Of a DNA stretch of 64,000 nucleotides, positions 41,353 through 50,200 are shown in pieces. The notes beneath the pieces are model-generated. The model had not been told where the DNA came from. It worked only from the letters and a program-made list of their open reading frames with translations, and searched no databases. Source of the stretch: Longimicrobium sp. (GTDB taxonomy: Bacteria; Gemmatimonadota; Gemmatimonadetes; Longimicrobiales; Longimicrobiaceae); assembly GCF_036388275.1 (NCBI RefSeq), contig NZ_DASVSF010000043.1:1-64000 (forward strand). Reading direction: 5' to 3'. The position numbers and the translations under genes are program-made. Every line of letters begins with the position of its first letter. Position 1 is the first letter of the stretch.

Positions 41353-41756
41353 CAGCCCGATTCCGTTCGCTGGCAAGGGATTAGGAGCACCCATTCAGGT
41401 ACGCACTCCGCGCCAGGATCATGCCATGGACGACCGAGCGGCCAGTTCCGTCACACCGGAACGCCGTCCGCACCCACCGCTGGGGAGCGCGCGCCCCACA
41501 CGGGGCACGGTTGTACCCACGGCCGGGCGGCATCCATTGTGTGGCAGTTTGGCAGAAGTGATTGCGTCTGCTCAACTTGCCGTCGATCGTGGCTGAATCC
41601 TCCCATTTGGCGCCTTTCGTGCACCCATGAACCATGGCCGGCAGGCACCATGGCCGGCAGCCAGCAACCTGCGTATCACTCGCCGGGCGCCCTTCCTGAG
41701 GCTCGGGCGCCCGCCACGATCGCGCTTCCACACCCGTCACATTCCAGAACCGCTCC
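41353..41756. other. Intergenic stretch without recognised gene
   Basis: This is the upstream region shared by the divergent L,D-transpeptidase and LuxR-type genes. It holds a 13-base direct repeat (CCATGGCCGGCAG at about 41635 and 41650) and a -24/-12-like TTGGCAGAAGTGATTGC at 41549-41565 whose spacing is one base too long for sigma-54. No protein frame here looks coding. Confidence 0.4.
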
Positions 41757-42473
41757 ATGATCCACCCCGTCGCAGGCCTGCCCTCCGGTTACGGGGCGGC
41801 TCCCGAGACCGCTCCCGAGGCGCCTTCGCCCGTGCGGGTCATGGTGGCCGCGTCCGTGCGGCTGGTCCGCGACGGCCTTGCCCACACGCTGGGGACGGCC
41901 ACGGAGGTGGTGGCGGTGACCGCGGACGGGTGCGCGACCCTGCGCGAGATCGCGCGGCTGGAGCCCGGCCTGCTGCTGCTGGACGTTTCCATGGAAGGTG
42001 CGCTGGGGCTGGTGCAGCAGATGGCGCGCGCAGCGCCCGGCACCCGCGTGGTGGCGTTCGCGGTGGACGACGCGCACGACGACCAGCTGCTGGCCTGGGC
42101 CGAGGCGGGGGTGGTGGGATGGGTGGGGCGCGACGCATCGGCCGACGACGTGGTGCAGGCGGTGCTGCGCGCGGCCCGGGGCGAACTGCTGTGCTCCGCG
42201 CGCACGGCGGCACTGCTTTCCGCGCGGCTGGCCCTGCTGGCGCGGCAGGGGCGGGTGGCGGCTCCCCCGGGCCACGCCGGCCAGCTCACGCCGCGCGAGG
42301 CCGAGGTGGGCGAGCTGCTGGCGCGCGGCTGCTCCAACAAGCACATCGCCCGGGTGCTGGGGCTGCAGCTGGCCACCGTGAAGAACCACGTGCACAGCAT
42401 CCTGGAAAAGCTGGAGGTGCGCAGCCGGGGCGAAGCCGGCGCGCTCCTTCGCGGCACGCACGCCGGGGTGTAG
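41757..42473 (+). CDS. LuxR-type response regulator
   Basis: This 238-residue regulator has an N-terminal receiver-like domain (residues 26-140) opening VRVMVAASVRLVRDGLAHTL, with LLLLDVSMEG holding the likely phospho-Asp but with the usual acidic pocket at the N-terminus missing, so phosphorylation is uncertain. The C-terminal NarL/LuxR helix-turn-helix is clear: LTPREAEVGELLARGCSNKH, VLGLQLATVKNHVHSILEKL. No histidine kinase adjoins. It is the last gene before the injection-system operon, whose first gene is another receiver-like protein, so it is a candidate regulator of that operon. Confidence 0.85.
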   Translation: MIHPVAGLPSGYGAAPETAPEAPSPVRVMVAASVRLVRDGLAHTLGTATEVVAVTADGCATLREIARLEPGLLLLDVSMEGALGLVQQMARAAPGTRVVAFAVDDAHDDQLLAWAEAGVVGWVGRDASADDVVQAVLRAARGELLCSARTAALLSARLALLARQGRVAAPPGHAGQLTPREAEVGELLARGCSNKHIARVLGLQLATVKNHVHSILEKLEVRSRGEAGALLRGTHAGV

Positions 42474-42501
42474 CACTCCGCTCTTTCTGCTCGAGACGAC
42501 A

Positions 42502-42535
42502 AGCCCGCACCGATGCTCCGGTGCGGGCTTTTCGT
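42502..42535 (+). terminator. Terminator after the LuxR-type regulator
   Basis: Perfect 10-bp stem AGCCCGCACC / GGTGCGGGCT followed by TTTTCG, 30 bases after the stop. It separates the regulator gene from the injection-system operon. Confidence 0.85.
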
Positions 42536-42559
42536 TCGATCCAACAGCAACGGAAGGCC

Positions 42560-42631
42560 TCACGGAGAGGCGCACGGTCGCAGAGAGAGCCCGTTCCCCT
42601 GGCTCTTCTGCGTCTCTGCGCCTCTGCGTGA
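42560..42631. repeat. Palindromic TCACG-GAGAGGCGCA ... TGCGCCTCTGCGTGA element
   Basis: Left arm TCACGGAGAGGCGCACGGTC and right arm CGTCTCTGCGCCTCTGCGTGA pair imperfectly across about 25 bases. It is an intergenic palindrome of a kind common between genes in such genomes. Confidence 0.55.
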
Positions 42632-42918
42632 TCCCCCATCGGAGTGGGGAGAAGGAGAGGGACCAGGGAGCCGCAATCCGGGAGGTTCATCGCGACCTGA
42701 ATCCTTCGATCCACTCCGCGAAGGTTGAACAGGCGCGGAACCGCTGGATTCCCGGCGCGTCGTGGCCGGGCACGACGCAGGGTCAAGGGGCGTGGCGATC
42801 CGGGCCGCGGGGGGACCGCGGAGAGGACCCAAAGCCCCATAGGCCCGGCGCGGCGCCGCGCGCATCATGAAAGCCGGTCGCCGCCGGGCCCCCAGCCACC
42901 CTTTCGCGGACAGCCTGC
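42632..42918 (+). other. Upstream region of the injection-system operon
   Basis: No gene is supported. The stretch must contain the promoter of the operon, but I see no convincing -35/-10 pair; the DNA is GC-rich with short palindromes (CCGGGCCGCGGGG, GGCCCGGCGCGGCGCC). An ATG at 42867 opens a frame that only later becomes the DUF4255 gene. Confidence 0.35.
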
Positions 42919-43239
42919 TTGATCAGGGTCGCCCTGCTGGTGCAGCCTCCCGTGCTTCACGGCCTGATCCACTCGCTGCTGGCGGGCGACCCCGAAGTGC
43001 GCGTGGTCGACGGCCCCGAGCCGGCGGACGTGGTGGTGCTTTCCCAAACCGACCCCGAGAACGACGCGGTGCCCCTGTCCATGCTTCAGCGCGCTCCTCG
43101 CTCCCGCATCCTTGCCCTGGCCGCCGACGCGCGCCGGGCCGTGCTGTACGAGCTGCGCCCGCACCGCACCCCGCTGGGCGAGCTTTCGCGCGCGTCGCTG
43201 CTGGCGGCGCTGCGCGGCGCACCCGCAGAGGCGCCGTGA
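42919..43239 (+). CDS. Receiver-like (pseudo-receiver) protein at head of eCIS operon
   Basis: This 106-residue protein starts with TTG at 42919. The fold order resembles a CheY receiver: strand VALLVQPPVL, helix HGLIHSLLAGD, strand VRVVDGP, ADVVVLSQTDP, then RSRILALAAD and a final helix SRASLLAALRG. The acidic pocket, the phospho-Asp and the conserved Lys are absent, so it should be a signalling-dead adaptor. It resembles the receiver half of the LuxR-type protein at 41757. It overlaps the next gene by four bases (GTGA), so it is made with the particle components. The assignment to the fold is inference. Confidence 0.6.
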   Translation: MIRVALLVQPPVLHGLIHSLLAGDPEVRVVDGPEPADVVVLSQTDPENDAVPLSMLQRAPRSRILALAADARRAVLYELRPHRTPLGELSRASLLAALRGAPAEAP

Positions 43240-43829
43240 GCGGACAGGCCGCCATCGCCAGCACGCTCGAGGCCATCGTCCGCGTGCTCCGCGCCGCGTA
43301 CGACCCGGCAGACTTCAACGGGGCCGTGCTGGACTTTCAGGTCTACGTGTCCGACGACTTCACGCACCCCATGGAGCAGGGCGTTTCGCTGTTCCTGTAC
43401 CGCATCTACCCCAGCGCCTCGTCGCGGGCGCCGCAGGGACGGCTGCTTCCCGACGGGCGCAGGCAGCGCACCAAGCTGCCGCTGGACCTTCACTTCATGG
43501 CCACCGCCTGGGCGCGCAAGGCATCGCTTCAGCACGAAATCGCCGGCTGGATGATGAGGGTGCTGGAAGACGCCGCGGTGCTTTCCGGCGACCTGCTGAA
43601 CGCGCCGCGGCCCGGCGTCTTTCAGCCCGGCGAGACGGTGACCCTTTCGCACACCGACCTGAGCGTCGAGGACACCTTCCGGATCTGGGAAACCGTCGTC
43701 GGCCACGCGTACCAGCTTTCGGTGCCGTACGTCGCCCGCACGCTGGAGATCGAGTCGTCGCGCACGGAGGGGCCGTTCGTCCCCGTGCAGGAGCGCGTGT
43801 TCGGGCCCGGACAGCTGGTCGTGGCATGA
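43236..43829 (+). CDS. DUF4255 protein, Pvc16/Afp16-like cap or tail-terminator
   Basis: This 197-residue protein is of the DUF4255 family, a constant member of extracellular contractile injection systems; Afp16 caps the distal end and sets particle length. Features are the N-terminal helix IASTLEAIVRVLRAAYD, GVSLFLYRIYPSASSRAP, LPLDLHFMATAWARKASLQH, an amphipathic MMRVLEDAAVLSGDLLN and LSVEDTFRIWETVVGHAYQL, all typical. The GTG start at 43236 overlaps the preceding stop, and its own stop overlaps the next ATG. Confidence 0.88.
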   Translation: MSGQAAIASTLEAIVRVLRAAYDPADFNGAVLDFQVYVSDDFTHPMEQGVSLFLYRIYPSASSRAPQGRLLPDGRRQRTKLPLDLHFMATAWARKASLQHEIAGWMMRVLEDAAVLSGDLLNAPRPGVFQPGETVTLSHTDLSVEDTFRIWETVVGHAYQLSVPYVARTLEIESSRTEGPFVPVQERVFGPGQLVVA

Positions 43830-44749
43830 GCGCCACCATCCGCGTGCTGGAGCGCGACCGCACCTTTACCCCGCTGGGCATCCGCTTCTGGGACGCCGCG
43901 CTGGACCAGCCCGTCGCCGAGCCGCTTTCGGTGAACGCCTGGCTGCGCGGCACCGCCCACCGGCCGGTGAGGGCCGTGCGCTCGACAGGCGGCGTGTACG
44001 CCTTTCACGGCCTTCCCGGGCAGGCCGCGGCGGAGCGTCCTGCGGCGGACGAGGAGCACCCCGAGTCCGCCGGCGTGCCGAGGGAATACGCGGTGGCGGT
44101 GGACGATCCGTCTGGACGCTACCTCCCCGTGGCCTTCGGGGTGACGCTGCCGCTGGGCTACCGCGGCGAGTTCCTGTCCGGAGGCGTCGCCAGCCCGCCG
44201 CAGGCGAGCCCCCCGCAGGCCGCCGGCAGGGCGTACCTCTTTCCCGCCGCCGGGCGCGCCGTGCCCCCCGGGCTGGCGGCCATCCGCGCCGACTTCGCCG
44301 ACGCGGTCACCGGCCACCCCGCCGCCTGGGCGGTGCTGACGGCCACCGTGGCCGGCGAGACGAGGACGGCCATCGCCGACCAGGACGGGCGGGCGCTGCT
44401 GCTGGTGCCCTTTCCCACCCCCGAGCGGCTGCGGCAGGGCTCGCCCCCGGTAGACACGCGCGAGGCCACGTGGCCGGTGGAGTTTTCCGTGCGATGGGAG
44501 CCGGGCGCCCTGCGCTACCTGTTCGACGAGCGCGACGGGCTGAACCCGGCGTGGGCGGCCCGCCCCAGCCTGAAGAGCATCCTTGACGAGCAGGGCGCCG
44601 CGGACACCTGGACGAACGAGGACCAGGAGCCGGTGGCGGAGTGGACGGATACCCTGGTGCACGGGCGAGAGCTCGTGCTCCGCACCACCCTGGCCGGCGG
44701 GGAGCGCGCCTCCACCGTCTGGATCTCGGCCGGCGCGTCACCCCCGTAA
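43826..44749 (+). CDS. eCIS-associated beta-rich protein of unknown role
   Basis: I do not recognise the family. The 307 residues contain LERDRTFTPLGIRFWDAALD, VNAWLRGTAHRPVRAVRSTG and GVYAFHGLPG, giving the look of carboxypeptidase-regulatory or Ig-like beta-sandwich domains, then a proline/alanine-rich linker (SPPQASPPQAAGRA) and a second domain ending in ELVLRTTLAGGERASTVWIS. It lies between the DUF4255 and sheath genes with a four-base overlap before it, so it is part of the particle set. A decoration, collar or assembly role is possible but not shown. Confidence 0.7.
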   Translation: MSATIRVLERDRTFTPLGIRFWDAALDQPVAEPLSVNAWLRGTAHRPVRAVRSTGGVYAFHGLPGQAAAERPAADEEHPESAGVPREYAVAVDDPSGRYLPVAFGVTLPLGYRGEFLSGGVASPPQASPPQAAGRAYLFPAAGRAVPPGLAAIRADFADAVTGHPAAWAVLTATVAGETRTAIADQDGRALLLVPFPTPERLRQGSPPVDTREATWPVEFSVRWEPGALRYLFDERDGLNPAWAARPSLKSILDEQGAADTWTNEDQEPVAEWTDTLVHGRELVLRTTLAGGERASTVWISAGASPP

Positions 44750-44768
44750 ACCCCAAGGAGACTGGAAG

Positions 44769-46709
44769 ATGCCCGAATACCTGGCCCCCGGCGTATATGT
44801 CGAGGAAACGAGCTTTCGCGCAAAGAGCATCGAGGGCGTAAGCACCAGCACGGCGGGATTCGTGGGTGCCGCGCGGTACGGACCGGTGGGCGGCCTGCCG
44901 GAGCTGGTGACCAGCTTCGCCGAGTTCGAGCGCGTCTTCGGCGGACTGGACCGCCTGGCCTTCGCCGACGGCCCCGAGGGCGAGCACGAGCACAACTACC
45001 TGGCCCACGGCGTCCGCAACTTCTTCGACAACGGCGGCAAGCGCCTGTACGTGTCGCGAGTGTACGGCCTTCCCGCCGACGACACGGTGGACGCCGACGA
45101 GCTGGCGCTGCTGGCGTCGGGGGGACGCGCCAGCGCCCCTCCCTTCGGCGGGGTCACCGTCCGCGCCCGCTTTCCCGGGCGGGCCGGCCAGGCGCGGGTG
45201 TCGTTCACCCTGCGCGTGGGCGGCAACGTGCTGGCCGAGCAGCGCGAGCGCGTGGGCGACGACCAGGTGGTCGTGTACAACGTGCTCCGCGGCGTGAACC
45301 CCGACGACATCGTGTGGGTGGCCGACGCCACCAGCCCCATCGACGCCGACCCGCGGGCGGGGACGCTGGCCCGGGCCGAGCGCCTGTTCAACCCCACCCT
45401 GGGCCGCAACAGCTGGCGGCTGAACCTGCAGGGCGGCGGCCAGGTGGACATGGAGAACACCACGGTGGGCGTGGACCGCGTGTACCCGCTGTCGGTGGCG
45501 GTGGAGGTGACGTTCGTGGACCGGCTGGGCAACGTGCTGCGCCGCGACACCTTCGAGAACCTGGGCTTTACGCCGGATGCGCGGCAGTCGCTGGGCACCG
45601 TGTTCGCCCCCGCCATCGCCAGCCGCACCACCGAGCTGCGCACCCCCATCCTGATGGAGTTCGACGGGCTGACGGACGGCACCGACATCGCCGGCGCGCT
45701 GATCACCGAGCTGGAGACGCGGCTGGCCGAGCAGGGCGCCGCGCCCGAGGCGGGCAACGTCTTCGCCCTGCGCGGGCGCGGCTTCGAGGTGTCGCTGGAG
45801 GGCGGCAGCGACGGCAATCGCCCCAGCGCCGACGACTACGAGGGCCGCGTGCTGAACGACGGCCTGCTGAAGACCGGCCTGGTGGCGCTCGAAGACATCC
45901 CCGACATCTCCATCGTGGCCGCGCCCGGCTACTCGGCGGCGGACAACGAGGACATCGCGCAGGCCGTTTCCAACGCGCTGGTCTCGCACGCCGAGCGCAT
46001 GCGCTACCGCATCGCCGTGCTCGACGCCGGCCAGGACTTCAGCATCGGCGACGTGCGCGCGCAGCGGGCGCAGCTGGATTCGGCCTGGGCGGCGCTGTAC
46101 TACCCGTGGGTGCGGGTGATGGACCCGGTGACCAACCAGGAGATCGTGCTTCCGCCCAGCGGCTTCGTCTCGGGCATCTACGCCCGCAACGACGTGGAGC
46201 GCGGCGTTCACAAGGCGCCGGCCAACGAGGTGGTGCGCGGGGCGCTGGGCTTCGAGGTCACCCTGAACAAGGCCCAGCAGGACGTGCTGAACCCCGAGGG
46301 CGTCAACTGCTTCCGCTTCTTCGAGGGGCGCGGCAACCGCCTGTGGGGCGCGCGCACGGCCAGCAGCGACCCCGAGTGGAAGTACGTGAACCTGCGCCGC
46401 TACTTCGCCTACCTGGAGCGCTCCATCGAACGCGGCACCCAGTGGGTGGTGTTCGAGAACAACGGCGACTCGCTGTGGGCGAACGTTCGCCGCACCGTCG
46501 AGGACTTTCTCTTCAACGAGTGGAAGCAGGGCCACCTGCTGGGCGAAAAGCCGGAGTCGGCGTACTTCGTCAAGTGCGACCGCACCACCATGACGCAGAA
46601 CGACCTGGACAACGGCCGGCTGATCTGCCTGGTGGGCGTGGCCCCGCTGCGCCCCGCGGAGTTCGTGATCTTCCGCATCGGCCAGTGGACGGGCGACGCG
46701 AAGAGCTGA
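44769..46709 (+). CDS. Contractile sheath protein (Pvc2/Afp2-like)
   Basis: This 646-residue phage-tail-sheath-family protein forms the outer cylinder that contracts to drive the tube. The N-terminus MPEYLAPGVYVEETSFRAKS is the classic sheath start; FFDNGGKRLYVSRVYG belongs to the N-terminal fold. The conserved C-terminal part carries RRYFAYLERSIERGTQWVVF, VRRTVEDFLFNEWKQGHLLG, AYFVKCDRTTMTQNDLDNGR and ends PAEFVIFRIGQ. AAGGAG precedes the ATG by about seven bases. It is followed by a 7-bp-unit hairpin array before the tube gene, which could tune sheath and tube output. Confidence 0.96.
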   Translation: MPEYLAPGVYVEETSFRAKSIEGVSTSTAGFVGAARYGPVGGLPELVTSFAEFERVFGGLDRLAFADGPEGEHEHNYLAHGVRNFFDNGGKRLYVSRVYGLPADDTVDADELALLASGGRASAPPFGGVTVRARFPGRAGQARVSFTLRVGGNVLAEQRERVGDDQVVVYNVLRGVNPDDIVWVADATSPIDADPRAGTLARAERLFNPTLGRNSWRLNLQGGGQVDMENTTVGVDRVYPLSVAVEVTFVDRLGNVLRRDTFENLGFTPDARQSLGTVFAPAIASRTTELRTPILMEFDGLTDGTDIAGALITELETRLAEQGAAPEAGNVFALRGRGFEVSLEGGSDGNRPSADDYEGRVLNDGLLKTGLVALEDIPDISIVAAPGYSAADNEDIAQAVSNALVSHAERMRYRIAVLDAGQDFSIGDVRAQRAQLDSAWAALYYPWVRVMDPVTNQEIVLPPSGFVSGIYARNDVERGVHKAPANEVVRGALGFEVTLNKAQQDVLNPEGVNCFRFFEGRGNRLWGARTASSDPEWKYVNLRRYFAYLERSIERGTQWVVFENNGDSLWANVRRTVEDFLFNEWKQGHLLGEKPESAYFVKCDRTTMTQNDLDNGRLICLVGVAPLRPAEFVIFRIGQWTGDAKS

Positions 46710-46714
46710 GGGAC

Positions 46715-46779
46715 AAGTACCAAGTACCAGGTGCCAAGTACCAGGTGCTCCAGGTACCAGGTACTAGGTACTTGGTACT
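46715..46779 (+). repeat. Nine 7-bp units forming a potential hairpin between sheath and tube genes
   Basis: Units AAGTACC, AAGTACC, AGGTGCC, AAGTACC, AGGTGCT, (CC), AGGTACC, AGGTACT, AGGTACT, TGGTACT run without gaps. The first four are roughly the reverse complement of the last four, so the transcript can fold into a stem of more than 20 bp. It begins five bases after the sheath stop; no T-run follows. Confidence 0.8.
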
Positions 46780-46827
46780 GCCCCTGACACTACCCACTAC
46801 ACCGAATCTTTCCTCAGGAGACATCAC

Positions 46828-47286
46828 ATGGCTGTCGAGCGCGAGCGGCCGTACGGCCAGTTCAACTTTCGGGTGGTGATCGAGAACGGCCCGGACGCGG
46901 CCAGCACCAAGGCCGCGTTCCAGGAAGTGTCGGGGCTGGGCATGGAGATCACCGTTTCCGAGTACCGGGCCGGCAACTTCAAGGACAACGCGCCGATGAA
47001 GGTGACCGGCACCTACAAGGTTCCCGACATCACCCTGAAGCGCGGCGTGATCGGCGACCTGACGACGCTGTACGAGTGGATCAACCAGGTGCGCGGCGGC
47101 AGCCAGACGGCGCTGCGGACGGTGACCATCGAGCTGCAGAGCGAGGACCACACGTCCACCGTGCAGTCGTGGAAGCTCACCAACGCGCGGCCCACCAAGT
47201 ACACGGGTCCCTCGCTTTCGGGCAAGGGCACCGACGTGGCCATCGAGGAGCTGGTGCTGGCCAGCGAGCGCATCGACCTCGAGTAG
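46828..47286 (+). CDS. Inner tube protein (Pvc1/Afp1-like, gp19 family)
   Basis: This is a 152-residue tail-tube protein (Hcp-like fold) that stacks in hexamers inside the sheath. The family pattern is clear: YGQFNFRVVIENG, FQEVSGLGMEITVSEYRAG, the loop VPDITLKRGVIGDLTTLYEW and the C-terminal GTDVAIEELVLASERIDLE. A good AGGAG precedes the ATG at 46828. It lies directly upstream of the giant sheath-like gene. Confidence 0.95.
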   Translation: MAVERERPYGQFNFRVVIENGPDAASTKAAFQEVSGLGMEITVSEYRAGNFKDNAPMKVTGTYKVPDITLKRGVIGDLTTLYEWINQVRGGSQTALRTVTIELQSEDHTSTVQSWKLTNARPTKYTGPSLSGKGTDVAIEELVLASERIDLE

Positions 47287-47299
47287 CCGTCCACCTCCC

Positions 47300-50200
47300 A
47301 TGGCCACCTCCGCCCCGCGCCTTCCCGGCCTGCGGTTCGAACCCGCGCGGCCGCCGTCGCCCCCCGACCTGCCCCGCATGGACGTTGCCGCTTTCGTCGG
47401 CTTCGCCAGCGCGGGGCCGGTGGGGGTGCCGGTGGCCGTGGACGACGAGGTGCGCTTTCGCGAGCTGTTCGGCCCGGACCTGCCGCTGGCCTGGGACGTG
47501 GCGCGCGGGGAGATGACCTACGCCCACCTGGCGCCCGCCGTGCGCGAGTTCTTTCGCAACGGGGGCCGCCGCTGCTGGATCGTCCGCGTGGCCGACGAGT
47601 CCACGCTGGAGGCTTCCGTCTTCCGCATCCCCGGCCTGCTCCACGGCCGCGGGCGCCACGTGGACGCGGCGTACCTGCTCGCCTCGTCCCCGGGCAGCTG
47701 GGCCGATGGCATCTCGCTGAACGCCGCGCTGGTGGCCACCCACGTGCCCGCGTCCGACGTCACCGCCGACAAGAACGGGATCGTCCTGTCGCCGGAAAGC
47801 CCGTCGCTCCTTCGGCTTACGTGGAAGGACGGCACCGTGGCCTTCTTTCTTCCCCATCCCGGCGCCAACGCGCGCGACATTCCCACGGCGGAGCGCGCGG
47901 CCGCCAAGGCACGCCCCTTCTCCCACGCGTACTGGTTCCGCCCGGTTCCCTGGGACGAGCTGGGTTCCGCGGGCGACGCCGTCTTTCTCGCCGGCTCGCG
48001 CCAGGTGCCGCTGGACGCGCTCCAGTGGAAGGTGGTCGGCAAGGACGCCGGGCCCTCCCTGCAGATCCGCCTGCATCCCCTGGCCGCTCGCGGCATTCAG
48101 CCCGGGTGCTGGATCCGCGCGCGGCTCGACACCCAGGACTTCGACGAGAACGGCTTCGCGTATCCCGCTCTCAAGAAGCCAGGCGGCAATCAGGGGGGCG
48201 GCAACAACGGTGGTGGGAACGACGGAAACAACGGCGGCGGGAACGACGGCAACAACGGCGGCGGGAACGACGGCGGTCCCAAGGAGACGACCGCCTTCCT
48301 CCTGGTCGACGACGTGATCCGCGAGGCGGACGAGACCATCGTCGTCGTCCGCCAGGCGTGGCGCACGCTGCACCACACCAAGGCGTGGAAGGAAACCGGC
48401 GGCGAGGGCTTCGACGACGCTGCGCTCCTCACGATCGAGTTGTGGTCGCGCCGCGCGGACGGCACCGTGGTGCGCCTTCCCGACGTGGGGCTGGTGCCCG
48501 GCCATCCGCGCTTCCTGGGCTCCTTTCCGCCCGACCAGGTGCTGTTCGCCCCCACGCAGCAGCTGACCGAGTCCACCACCGACCCGGCGGGCTCGGACCT
48601 GTCCGTGCGCCGCATGCAGCTGGCGGCGCCCGATTCCGGCACCTTCGCCGCATCGGAGCACGGAGCCGTGCAGCTGCTGGCCCGCGACGCCGCCAACTCG
48701 CTGAAAAAGGGCAAGAAGGGCGGCAAGGGCGATCACGGCGACGACGGCCCCGGGAACGGCGGCGGCGAGGACGACGACGATGGCGGGTTCCAGGCGTACC
48801 TGCCGCTGGGCGTGCCCTCCATCCCCCGCGAAGACTTCTACCAGGCCGCCTACACCTCGGGCAGGGCGCCGCTGGAGCGCGACGGGGTGGGAACGTTCTC
48901 CCCGGACCTGTTCATGGATCCCCTGCTGTCGGCGCTGCCCGCCGAGCGCCTGCTGGACGAGGCGTTCCACAACGCCTACGTCGCCCAGCCGCCGCGGCCG
49001 CCCGTGCGGATGCACGCGCTGCTGCCGGTGGAAGAGGTTTCGCTGCTCGCCGTTCCCGACGCGGTGCACACCGGCTGGCGGCTGAACGACGAAGAGGCGC
49101 CCCCCGGGGCCCCCGACGCGCCCACGATCGTCGCCGTCACCCAGCCCGACGCCGAAGGCCACATCCACGCCGAGTGGACCGCGGTGGCCGGGGCGCTGGG
49201 ATACACGCTGGAAGACGCGCCCGACCCGCGCTTTCGCTCCGGCGTGCACGCGACGGAAACGCCGCAGCCGGGCAGAGTGGGGACCAGGGCCACCATCCTC
49301 CGCCCCCGCCCCTGCCCCGACCGCCTGTACTTCCGCGTGCGCGCCCGTACCAGGACCGGCCGAAGCGGCTGGTCCGCCACGGCGCTGCTGGACCTGCCCG
49401 AGGACGCGTTCGACGCCTGCGGGGCCGCGCCGCTGGACGCGCCGCTGCTGGACGAGCCCACGACCTCCGGCCCCGCCGCGGATGGCCGCCTTTCCATCAC
49501 CTGGCGGGCCGCGCCCGAATCGCCCGAGGTCGCCCTGGCCCGCCAGCGCTTCGACCGCGTGTTCCGGGTGGAATCGTCCCCCGATCCCGCGTTCGCCCTG
49601 CCCCAGAAGGTCTACGAGGGCAGCGGCACGAAGGCGGAGATGTGGAAGCCGCTTTCCGGCACCTTGTACTTCCGGGCCGCCTCGTGGCTGCAGGAGAAAA
49701 CGGGCCCGCACGATCCGCCCCCCTGCATCGTGGAGGAAAGCCCCTGGTCGCCCGTGCGGAAGTACGAGGCGCCGGTGGGCAAGCGCTGGGAAACCATCCC
49801 CGCCACGGAAGCGGCCGGCCCGCCGCACCAGGGAGCCGCGCTGACCATCCACCAGGCCATGCTGCGCTTCTGCGCCGCCCGGTCGGACTGCTTTTCGGTG
49901 CTGGCCCTTCCCCGCCACTTCCGCGAGGCGCAGGCGCTGGCCCACGTCGGTGCCCTGACCACGGCGCTGAGCAGCGGAGCGGCCGACACGGCGAGGCGAA
50001 GCCTGAGCTTCGGGGCGCTGTACCACCCGTGGACCGTGGTGAGGACGCCCGTGGCCGCCGCGCCCATGCGCGCCATTCCCCCGGACGGCGCCACCTGCGG
50101 GGTGATGGCCTCGCGCGCCAACCTGGACGGCGCCTGGGCCGCGCCGGCGAACAAGCCGCTGGACGGGGTGGCGCTGCTGGACCCCAGGCTTCCCGAGAAC

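Noticed and set aside
41549..41565. Sigma-54 promoter before the LuxR-type gene
   Set aside because: The GG and GC doublets of TTGGCAGAAGTGATTGC are 11 bases apart instead of 10, and no enhancer-binding activator is nearby.
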